From MAG-120802 sp046080845 (lineage in GTDB: Bacteria; Actinomycetota; Actinomycetes; Nanopelagicales; Nanopelagicaceae): a stretch of DNA of 64,000 nt. A program made the position numbers and the translations under genes. The notes under the pieces are model-generated. The model saw only the letters and a program-made list of their open reading frames with translations. It was not told the origin of the DNA and searched no databases. Of the stretch, positions 41,592 to 48,481 are shown one piece after another. Location: assembly GCA_046080845.1 (NCBI GenBank), contig JBJTUU010000058.1, positions 1 through 64,000 on the forward strand, read 5' to 3'. Within the stretch, counting starts at the first letter, position 1; the number at the start of each line of letters is the position of its first letter.

Positions 41592-42941
41592 TCAGGACTT
41601 TGGCCAAGACTTCTCGATTGCATCAAGAACAGCCTTGTCAGACTTGTTCTCAGCAACCCAAGCAGTCATTTCCTTCCAGAATGAACCAGCTCCAACAGCA
41701 GCTGGCATTGCATCGGATCCATCGAAACGGAATGTAGTTGCACTCTTTAGGATTTCAACTGCATTCTTGTTTACTGGGTCTGCAACGTTTGCGACATCTA
41801 GACCTTTGTTAGCTGAGAACCAGCCACCAAGTGATGCCTTCTTGTTATTCCATTCAGGTGATGTCAGATATAGCTGAACAGCCGCTACTTCTGGACGATC
41901 TGCAAAGGCGCCAACGAACTCGCCGCCACCAAGGGCTGGGCGTTGATCAGCGGTTACGCCTGGGAAGTAGAAGGTAGTAATACCACCTTCTGTTGCAGTG
42001 TCATCTGGTGTAACGATGGTTGCGCCGTAATCCGCAGCAAGGATGCCGCCGATAAACGAGGCTTGACGGTGCATTGCACAAGAACCATCTACTAGTCCCT
42101 TACCGCCTTCTTGGAAGGTAGTAGTTGCAATTGCAGATACGTTTCCAACGTACTTAGGATTCTTAATAATCTTTCCTGCTTCCTTAAGAACTGCAGCAAC
42201 CTTTGGGCTATTAAATGGAATTGTGTGATTTACCCAAGCATCGTAAGTCTTCGCATCATTAACGCGAAGCATCAAATCTTCCATCCAGTCAGTTCCAACC
42301 CAACCAGTTGCATCGCCAGAACCAAAGCCAACGCACCATGGTTGAACTTTGCCTTCAGCAGCAATCTTGTCGGAGAGAGCAAGTAACTCACTCCAAGTTG
42401 TTGGAATTGTCCAACCGTTGTCAGCAAATGTCTTTGGTGAGTACCAGACGAATGACTTCACATTCGCACCAAGTGGAGCGGCATAGAAGACACCATCTAC
42501 GGTTCCATATGCTTTCCAGTCTGCGCCGTAATACTCATCAGCGGCAGCTGATACTGCATCGGAAGCTTTAATCATCTTTCCAGTTGCAACCATCGCCTTT
42601 AGCAGACCTGGCTGTGGGAAGACTGCGATATCAGGTGCAGTGCCGCCCTCTACTCGAACTGGAAGCTGCGCTTCGAATTCTGCAGTTCCATTCCAATTAA
42701 TTGTTATGCCAGTGCACTCTTCAAATTCAGCGAATGACTCCTGGTAGATCTCAGCTTCTGGGCTTCGGATTGAAGAATAGATTTCAACTTCAGTTCCTTC
42801 ATTTCCCTGATAAGCAGCATACGCATCACAGTTCGCGCCACCAGCCGAGTCACCAGAGCTTCCGCATCCAGTGAGTACAAGTGCGAGTACTGCAACCATT
42901 CCTGTCGTCAGTGAAAGACGACGCCGCAACGTTGCGGTCAT
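41592..42941 (-). CDS. Carbohydrate ABC transporter substrate-binding lipoprotein
   Basis: 449 residues from ATG 42941, with AAGGGGAA upstream; a start at 42968 would overlap the upstream hairpin. Lipobox LTGC places the lipid anchor at Cys26. The mature part is a two-lobed sugar-binding protein of the MalE/UgpB class (IEIYSSIRSPEAEIY-like opening, TWSELLALSDKIAAEG, GWVGTDWMEDLML). Gene order and the GH13 gene suggest alpha-glucosides such as maltose, trehalose or sucrose. Confidence 0.9.
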   Translation of the reverse strand: MTATLRRRLSLTTGMVAVLALVLTGCGSSGDSAGGANCDAYAAYQGNEGTEVEIYSSIRSPEAEIYQESFAEFEECTGITINWNGTAEFEAQLPVRVEGGTAPDIAVFPQPGLLKAMVATGKMIKASDAVSAAADEYYGADWKAYGTVDGVFYAAPLGANVKSFVWYSPKTFADNGWTIPTTWSELLALSDKIAAEGKVQPWCVGFGSGDATGWVGTDWMEDLMLRVNDAKTYDAWVNHTIPFNSPKVAAVLKEAGKIIKNPKYVGNVSAIATTTFQEGGKGLVDGSCAMHRQASFIGGILAADYGATIVTPDDTATEGGITTFYFPGVTADQRPALGGGEFVGAFADRPEVAAVQLYLTSPEWNNKKASLGGWFSANKGLDVANVADPVNKNAVEILKSATTFRFDGSDAMPAAVGAGSFWKEMTAWVAENKSDKAVLDAIEKSWPKS

Positions 42942-42960
42942 TATTTCCCCTTCCAGTTTC

Positions 42961-43007
42961 GCCTCCAATTAAGGAGGCAACGCCCCTAGGGCCCTAAGGG
43001 CTTTGGC
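42961..43007 (-). promoter_or_regulatory. Dyads upstream of the sugar-binding protein gene
   Basis: GCCTCC-AATTAA-GGAGGC (42961-42978) is a perfect 6-bp hairpin just before the ribosome binding site. Next to it CCCTAGGGCCCTAAGGG (42984-43000) is an imperfect palindrome centred on GGGCCC. The second could be a repressor operator for the sugar operon or the end of the GH13 transcript; no T tract follows. Confidence 0.35.
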
Positions 43008-43085
43008 GCTAGTTTTCTCGGGATTTCCAATAAGGGCAATATAAAAACTGGGTGAAATATGCGGTCATTTCTAACAAATCCGTTA

Positions 43086-44735
43086 TCAAAGACCTGCTTC
43101 GAGCCAACCGGTCGAGTCGGTCGGCAACTCGAGGATGCCATCAACGAGATGTACATCCGAAGTCGAAGCAATCAACAAATTGGTCGAGCTATCGACTCTT
43201 ATCTTTACAGATTCCGGGGATGTGTTTGAAAAAACAAGTAAATTCGGTCTTCGTTTAAATCCAATTACTCCCTCGGGCGTATCGATCCAAATTAACTCTT
43301 GATCACTTGACTTTGCCAGGGCTGCATGGCTCTTTCTCAACTCGAGGCTCTTTTGATATAGAGATAGCGAACTAAATTCATCCGACATCTGTTGCTCAAC
43401 CGTTAATTCATCCGAATACTTCATTGGCAACCAAGGCTGACCCTTAGTAAAACCAAAATTCTCGTTTGTACTCCAAGGTATGGGAACCCGTGCGCCATCT
43501 CGGCCTTTCTCTCTGCCATTTGTGCGGTAGTAAACGGGATCTTGTCTGGCCGAATCTGGAATTTCGCCATCGGCAAGGCCCAACTCTTCCCCTTGGAATA
43601 TGTAGCAACCACCAGGAAGTGCCTGAGTTAGCAGTGCGAATGCGCGCGCTCGACGACTGCCAAGCTTCCCTCCGCCGAGGCGAGTTACCAATCTTGGGGA
43701 ATCATGATTAGAAAGAACCCAAGTTGGTGGAGCACCTACTTCTCCAACTTCATTTAGAGTTCTTTTTATTGCAGGTATCAAAACCTTAGAATCCCAAGGC
43801 GCAATTAAAAAATCAAAATTGAAGATTTGGTGCAGTTCATCTGACCTGACATACCTGGCGGCTCGTGAACTGGGATGTACCCAGGCTTCAGCAACTGTCA
43901 TTCGTTCACCCGAATAACTATCAAAGATTTTGCGCCAACTTCGATAGATCTCATGCACTCCTTCGCGATCAAAAAATGGTACATTGCTAAGTAAGGAAGC
44001 TCTCTCAATTTCTGGCATATCGGTCACATCTAATCGCAGCGCCCTAGTTAGTCCCGCTGGATCATGATGATCCTGCAATATCTCATCTTTTGCCAAGCCA
44101 TGAGCCACATCGATACGAAAGCCATCGACACCAAGGTCAAGCCAGAACCGTAGCGTCTTCTCAAAATCCCTACGAACATCTGGGTTATCCCAATTTAAAT
44201 CGGCTTGAGTGGAGTCAAAGAGATGTAAGTACCACTGGGCATTCTCTTCATGTGAAAGTCGAGTCCAAGCTGGACCGCCGAAGATTGAGTTCCAATTATT
44301 AGGCGGGATTTCACCTGTTTCGCCACGTCCATCATAAAAATGAAATCGATTTCGAGCCGCGGAATTTCTTGGCGACTCTATTGCCTCTTTAAACCAAGGA
44401 TGTTCCGTCGAGAAATGATTTGGGACAATATCAATAATAATTTTCAAACCAATATTATGGGTTTGTGTAATTAATTCCTTTGCTATTGCTATATCGCCAA
44501 ATCTAGGGTCCACATCTCTTGGATCCGAGACATCGTATCCACCGTCTTCATTAGGAGATTTATAAAACGGACTAAGCCAGATTGCATCCACTCCGAGCCA
44601 GCGTAGATATGGCAGTCGCTTAATTGCACCGCGAAGATCACCTTCGCCATCACCATTTGTATCTTGAAATGACCTCGGGTAGACCTGGTAAATCGCAGCA
44701 TTGCGCCACCAACTCGACTCGGGATTTTTTATCAC
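43086..44735 (-). CDS. GH13 alpha-glucosidase
   Basis: 549 residues from GTG 44735, chosen because TAGGCT lies 7 nt upstream and the open frame beyond would cross the divergent glycosylase gene. AIYQVYPRSFQDTNGDGEGDL and GGYDVSDPR are typical of oligo-1,6-/alpha-glucosidases. GFRIDVAHG holds the nucleophile Asp, TVAEAW the acid/base Glu and LSNHDSPR the third acid. No signal peptide: it acts in the cytoplasm, on sugars brought in by the downstream importer. Exact specificity is open. Confidence 0.9.
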   Translation of the reverse strand: MIKNPESSWWRNAAIYQVYPRSFQDTNGDGEGDLRGAIKRLPYLRWLGVDAIWLSPFYKSPNEDGGYDVSDPRDVDPRFGDIAIAKELITQTHNIGLKIIIDIVPNHFSTEHPWFKEAIESPRNSAARNRFHFYDGRGETGEIPPNNWNSIFGGPAWTRLSHEENAQWYLHLFDSTQADLNWDNPDVRRDFEKTLRFWLDLGVDGFRIDVAHGLAKDEILQDHHDPAGLTRALRLDVTDMPEIERASLLSNVPFFDREGVHEIYRSWRKIFDSYSGERMTVAEAWVHPSSRAARYVRSDELHQIFNFDFLIAPWDSKVLIPAIKRTLNEVGEVGAPPTWVLSNHDSPRLVTRLGGGKLGSRRARAFALLTQALPGGCYIFQGEELGLADGEIPDSARQDPVYYRTNGREKGRDGARVPIPWSTNENFGFTKGQPWLPMKYSDELTVEQQMSDEFSSLSLYQKSLELRKSHAALAKSSDQELIWIDTPEGVIGFKRRPNLLVFSNTSPESVKIRVDSSTNLLIASTSDVHLVDGILELPTDSTGWLEAGL

Positions 44736-44742
44736 AAAAACG

Positions 44743-44748
44743 AGCCTA
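44743..44748 (-). promoter_or_regulatory. -10-like box of the GH13 gene (leaderless)
   Basis: TAGGCT on the minus strand, 7 nt before GTG 44735. It lies back to back with the plus-strand box at 44754-44759 in a 30-nt gap. Confidence 0.4.
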
Positions 44749-44753
44749 GCGTT

Positions 44754-44759
44754 TAGTAT
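44754..44759 (+). promoter_or_regulatory. -10-like box of the DNA glycosylase gene (leaderless)
   Basis: TAGTAT, 6 nt before ATG 44766. Confidence 0.4.
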
Positions 44760-44765
44760 CGGTTT

Positions 44766-45392
44766 ATGGCAGTAATCAGTAAGAGAAAATCCCAAGCAAT
44801 CGCAAAATCTATTGTTGCGATTGAGCCAAGGTTTAGCGAAGTTGTTGCAAAATTTGGACCTTGCCCGATTGGAATCGTACCTTCAAGGGTTTCGAATTTT
44901 GCGGCGCTGGTGGAATCTATCCTCGGGCAACAACTTTCTATCAAAGCGGCTGACACAATTATTAGTCGGGTACGAAATCTTGCGGGCGGAAAACTCGATC
45001 CAAAAACAATCGCAAAACTCTCTTCAAAAACCCTTCGTTCAGCCGGATGCTCAACTCATAGAACTCGCGCGGTACGCGAACTTGCTATCGCAGTTAATGC
45101 GGGTGACCTTAAATTAAGGTCGCTGGGAAAGAAGTCCGAAACAGAAATTCTTGATCTGCTCTTGCCGATGCATGGAATCGGAACCTGGACCGTTGAAATG
45201 TTTCTAATTTTTCAGTTGGGCCGGATCGATATTTGGCCAGTTGGAGACTTAGGAGTTCGAAGGGGGTGGGAGAAAGTTCATCGCTTAAAAGGTGAGATTG
45301 ACACTTCAGAATTGATGAAAGCTGGGGAAAAGTTCCGTCCCTATCGAAGTCATTTAGCTTGGTATTGCTGGCGCGCGCACTCGCTCTACTAA
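44766..45392 (+). CDS. alkA: DNA-3-methyladenine glycosylase II (AlkA-like, HhH-GPD)
   Basis: 208 residues, short for AlkA because the N-terminal strand domain is missing. SILGQQLSIKAA opens the helical core, LLPMHGIGTWTVEMF is the helix-hairpin-helix DNA clamp, and WPVGDLGVRRG holds the catalytic Asp. RPYRSHLAWYCWR is the usual closing segment. It removes alkylated bases from DNA. Convergent to msrB. Confidence 0.88.
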   Translation: MAVISKRKSQAIAKSIVAIEPRFSEVVAKFGPCPIGIVPSRVSNFAALVESILGQQLSIKAADTIISRVRNLAGGKLDPKTIAKLSSKTLRSAGCSTHRTRAVRELAIAVNAGDLKLRSLGKKSETEILDLLLPMHGIGTWTVEMFLIFQLGRIDIWPVGDLGVRRGWEKVHRLKGEIDTSELMKAGEKFRPYRSHLAWYCWRAHSLY

Positions 45393-45395
45393 TAA

Positions 45396-45848
45396 CTATT
45401 TCTTAGGTTTGAGAACTAGAGCGACCGAATTTATGCACCAACGCTGGTCGGTTGGAACGGCATATCCCTCTCCTTCAAAAACATGTCCTAAATGAGAGCC
45501 ACATTTCGCGCAGCGAACCTCGGTACGAATTCGTGGCGCTAACGAGCGATCTTCAAGAAGAATTACCGCATCTTCGGCCGAAGGAGCATAGAAGGAAGGC
45601 CAACCACAACCGGAGTGGAATTTATTATCGCTACGAAATAGCTCAGCTCCGCAAGCCTTGCACTCATAAACTCCGATCGTCTCACTTTCGTAATACTCAC
45701 CGGTAAATGCGACTTCGGTTCCAGCTTTGCGAAGGACATCAAAGGATCGGGGATCTAGCTCTCTCTCAAGCGCCGCATCATCTAGCTGTACTTCAAAGGG
45801 TTTTCCAGTCAGCGGATTTATATTGGGGAGAATTGATCCAGGCTCCAT
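45396..45848 (-). CDS. msrB: Peptide-methionine (R)-S-oxide reductase
   Basis: 150 residues from ATG 45848, one base after the msrA stop; a longer frame would lie inside msrA. CKACG and CAKCGSHLGHVF are the zinc-binding pairs, GCGWPSFY is the substrate pocket, and RWCINSVAL holds the catalytic Cys. Repairs methionine-R-sulfoxide in proteins and acts with MsrA. Confidence 0.95.
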   Translation of the reverse strand: MEPGSILPNINPLTGKPFEVQLDDAALERELDPRSFDVLRKAGTEVAFTGEYYESETIGVYECKACGAELFRSDNKFHSGCGWPSFYAPSAEDAVILLEDRSLAPRIRTEVRCAKCGSHLGHVFEGEGYAVPTDQRWCINSVALVLKPKK

Positions 45849-45849
45849 A

Positions 45850-46371
45850 TTAACTTTGGACTTTCGGAAACGGAATTCCCGTGCTCGAATGGCAGTCATA
45901 GCCATCAGGATTCTTTTCTAGATATCTCTGGTGATACTCCTCTGCGAGCCAATAAGTGTGTGGCTTCGCTTCCTGAATTTCGGTGACAATTTCTTCGAAT
46001 CCTTGGCTTTTTAGAAGATCGTTATAAATTTCCCTGGTATTAATGGCAGAAATCATCTGCTCTTCACTTGTGGTAAAAATTGCGCTGCGATATTGAGTTC
46101 CAATATCGCCACCTTGGCGATTTAAAGATGTTGGATCATGCATGGTCCAAAACTCTTCTAATAACCGAAGATAAGAAATTTGAGCGGGATCGTAATCGAC
46201 TTCGACTGTTTCAGCATGATTTGTAGTTCCACTACAAACTTCTTTGTAAGTTGGATTGGATTTACTTCCACCCATATAACCAACTGAAGTCGCTTTAACT
46301 CCTGGAAGATTCCAGAATCTTCGTTCTGCTCCCCAGAAACAACCAGTTGCAAAGAATGCTTTCTCAATCAC
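45850..46371 (-). CDS. msrA: Peptide-methionine (S)-S-oxide reductase
   Basis: 173 residues from GTG 46371. FFATGCFWGAERRFW contains the catalytic Cys, followed by VGYMGGSKSNPTYKEVCSGTTNHAE and the C-terminal LAEEYHQRYLEKNP. First gene of the msrA-msrB pair. It starts 43 nt from tRNA-Arg, divergent. Confidence 0.95.
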   Translation of the reverse strand: MIEKAFFATGCFWGAERRFWNLPGVKATSVGYMGGSKSNPTYKEVCSGTTNHAETVEVDYDPAQISYLRLLEEFWTMHDPTSLNRQGGDIGTQYRSAIFTTSEEQMISAINTREIYNDLLKSQGFEEIVTEIQEAKPHTYWLAEEYHQRYLEKNPDGYDCHSSTGIPFPKVQS

Positions 46372-46414
46372 GGACGAAGTTTGGCATGAGACTTCACTGA
46401 TAGTCTTCTGGAAA

Positions 46415-46486
46415 GCCCCCGTAGCTCAGGGGATAGAGCACTGCCCTCCGGAGGCAGGTGCGCAGGTTCGATTCCTGTCGGGGGCG
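46415..46486 (+). tRNA. tRNA-Arg (anticodon CCG)
   Basis: Acceptor GCCCCCG (46415-46421) pairs with CGGGGGC (46479-46485), discriminator G46486. The anticodon stem CTGCC/GGCAG encloses the loop CTCCGGA with anticodon CCG (46448-46450). D arm and GCAGG-TTCGATT-CCTGT T arm are normal. Reads CGG. No CCA encoded. Confidence 0.95.
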
Positions 46487-46630
46487 CGACCCAACTCACC
46501 TTTTAAATCTATTGAGTATCGAAGTCATACGCGAGAGAATTAAGCCACTAGCCCAATCGGGCGAGAAGCAGCTGCACTTTCTTTGCGCTCATTTTGGGCG
46601 CGCTTTAAGTGCGGGAAAGTGGGAGTTAAC

Positions 46631-46915
46631 GTGGATATGAATGCAGACTGGCGCCATCGCGCCGCCTGTCGCCATGTCGACCCAGAACTCTTCTTCCCGG
46701 TCGGCAACACCGGCCCGGCGATTGCACAAATTGAAGAGGCGAAGAAAGTTTGCGCCAAATGTGAAGTGCGGGAACCGTGCCTGCAGTGGGCGCTTGAGAG
46801 TGGACAAGATTCTGGAGTTTGGGGCGGACTATCAGAAGATGAGCGTCGCGCTATGAAGCGCCGCGCTGCTCGACATCGCGCTCGACTCTTAGAAACTCAG
46901 AATCAAATTCAATAA
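46631..46915 (+). CDS. WhiB-family Fe-S regulator, WhiB1-like
   Basis: 94 residues from GTG 46631, 5 nt after GGGAG; ATG 46637 is an alternative start. RAACRHVDPELFFPVG, CAKCEVREPC and the turn GVWGGLSEDERRAMKRR give the four cluster cysteines and the DNA-binding basic tail. The sequence and the neighbouring pdtaS homologue match mycobacterial whiB1 (essential, nitric-oxide-sensing, binds SigA). About 140 nt downstream of tRNA-Arg. Confidence 0.92.
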   Translation: MDMNADWRHRAACRHVDPELFFPVGNTGPAIAQIEEAKKVCAKCEVREPCLQWALESGQDSGVWGGLSEDERRAMKRRAARHRARLLETQNQIQ

Positions 46916-46927
46916 TAAATTCAATAA

Positions 46928-48376
46928 TTATTGCGGCAGTTCGAAAGTAATCAAAACCTCAGTACCCGGTTCCAACTTCTTAAATTTCAGTATTCCGGAT
47001 AGCTCATTTTCGGTAAGCGTACGCACAATTTCCAATCCCAAATTTGCATTCTTGGTTGGTTCAAATCCTTCTGGTAGGCCTAAGCCATCATCACAGATCA
47101 GCACTTTTAGTTTTCGTCCTTCGCGCGAAACTGAAACCTCTACTCTAGAGCCGATTTTTGTTAATCCGTGTTCTAACGAATTTTGAATTAGTTCGGTAAT
47201 TATCAAAGCCAACGGTGTGGCTAATATCGCCGGAATCGTACCGAATTCACCAGAACTAGTAATCTCAATTTCTCCGGGGCGCGGACTCAGCTCCACTGAA
47301 TTATTCACAATTTTTGCTACTACCTCATCGAAGGAGACTGAGTCGCGCGCGCTATTTGAAAGAGTTTCATGTACCAGTGCAATTGAGCCGATTCGACGGA
47401 CTGCTTCTTCCAGAGCTGCCCGAGAGAACTCATCATCCACACGTCTACTTTGTAGGCGTAAGAGAGCTGAGACTGATTGCAGGTTGTTCTTTACTCGATG
47501 ATGAATCTCTCGGATTGTGGCATCTTTACTTAATAAAGCGCGATCGCGACGACGTAACTCAGTTACATTGTAAATAAGCACCACTGCACCTGAGTGCTCA
47601 CCTGACTCAATCAAGGGAATGGCGAGTAAATCAAGGATGCCGTTCTCATTTTCAAATTCAGCTCTACGGGCAGAGCGGCCATTCATTGATGCCAGCCAGC
47701 TTTCCTCACGAGGCTCTTGGCTACGACTCAACTCTTCCAAGATTTCGCCGATGGCGGTGCCTTCCATATCTTTTTTCCAGCCCAATCGACTGAAAGCGCT
47801 CCTGGCATTTGGGCTTGCGAAGGTAATCGACGAATTTCGATCTAATCTGATTAAGCCATCCCCCACTCGCGGCGCTGACTCCGATCGATAAGTTGAGTCT
47901 TGAATTGGAAAATCTCCGGAAACTACCATTCGATAAAGCAAATTAGCAATCTCGCGATAATTTAATTCTAGTTTTGAAGGAGTTCGCATAGTTTCGATAT
48001 TTCTATGGCGCGTAATTACCGCAATTGTTTTATCTTGAAATCTGACCGGTATGTATTCCTCTTTTACATTAAATTCACCGATTCGGGTGGGATCTTGATC
48101 TCGAATAATTACTCCGGTGGTTAAAGCCTTTTCAATTTGCGGGCGATCGTTACCTACCGAGTGCGTGCCTACAATGTCTTGCGTAAACACTGTCGCAGAT
48201 GTCATAGGTCTTACTTGCGCTATAGCAACCAATCCAGAGCGTTCATCAGGTGCCCAAAGAACAAGATCTGCGAAAGATAGATCTGCCAACATCTGCCACT
48301 CGCTGATTAATTCAGAGAGTCTTGCGATTTGGGCAGTAGAAAGCGGGGCCCGATCGCCTAGCTCTCGAATGGACAT
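46928..48376 (-). CDS. pdtaS: PdtaS-like sensor histidine kinase
   Basis: 482 residues, cytosolic. GAF-like domain (about 20-150), PAS domain (about 170-275), then IREIHHRVKNNLQSVSALL (HisKA_2, phospho-accepting His292 or 293) and an HWE/HATPase part (IITELIQNSLEHG, CDDGLGLPEG, NLGLEIVRTL). In mycobacteria PdtaS signals to the RNA-binding antiterminator PdtaR; no pdtaR is in the window. Convergent to whiB1, as in Mycobacterium. Confidence 0.92.
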   Translation of the reverse strand: MSIRELGDRAPLSTAQIARLSELISEWQMLADLSFADLVLWAPDERSGLVAIAQVRPMTSATVFTQDIVGTHSVGNDRPQIEKALTTGVIIRDQDPTRIGEFNVKEEYIPVRFQDKTIAVITRHRNIETMRTPSKLELNYREIANLLYRMVVSGDFPIQDSTYRSESAPRVGDGLIRLDRNSSITFASPNARSAFSRLGWKKDMEGTAIGEILEELSRSQEPREESWLASMNGRSARRAEFENENGILDLLAIPLIESGEHSGAVVLIYNVTELRRRDRALLSKDATIREIHHRVKNNLQSVSALLRLQSRRVDDEFSRAALEEAVRRIGSIALVHETLSNSARDSVSFDEVVAKIVNNSVELSPRPGEIEITSSGEFGTIPAILATPLALIITELIQNSLEHGLTKIGSRVEVSVSREGRKLKVLICDDGLGLPEGFEPTKNANLGLEIVRTLTENELSGILKFKKLEPGTEVLITFELPQ

Positions 48377-48385
48377 TCCCCGAGA

Positions 48386-48481
48386 TTACTCAATGATCTG
48401 ATCGGCCACCTGACGAATTGCTTTTCGCATCTTGGAGCGAGGCGAAACATGTACGGAGTTTAAGTTACTCTGAAGCGCCAT
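48386..48481 (-). CDS. Possible 31-residue basic protein overlapping secA
   Basis: Frame MALQSNLNSVHVSPRSKMRK...VADQIIE starts at ATG 48481 inside the last codons of secA (overlap 17 nt) and stops at 48386, 9 nt before pdtaS. It is basic and would form a C-terminal helix. An internal ATG (MRKAIRQV) could also be used. No clear ribosome binding site is seen, so it may be a chance frame in the secA-pdtaS gap. Confidence 0.25.
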   Translation of the reverse strand: MALQSNLNSVHVSPRSKMRKAIRQVADQIIE

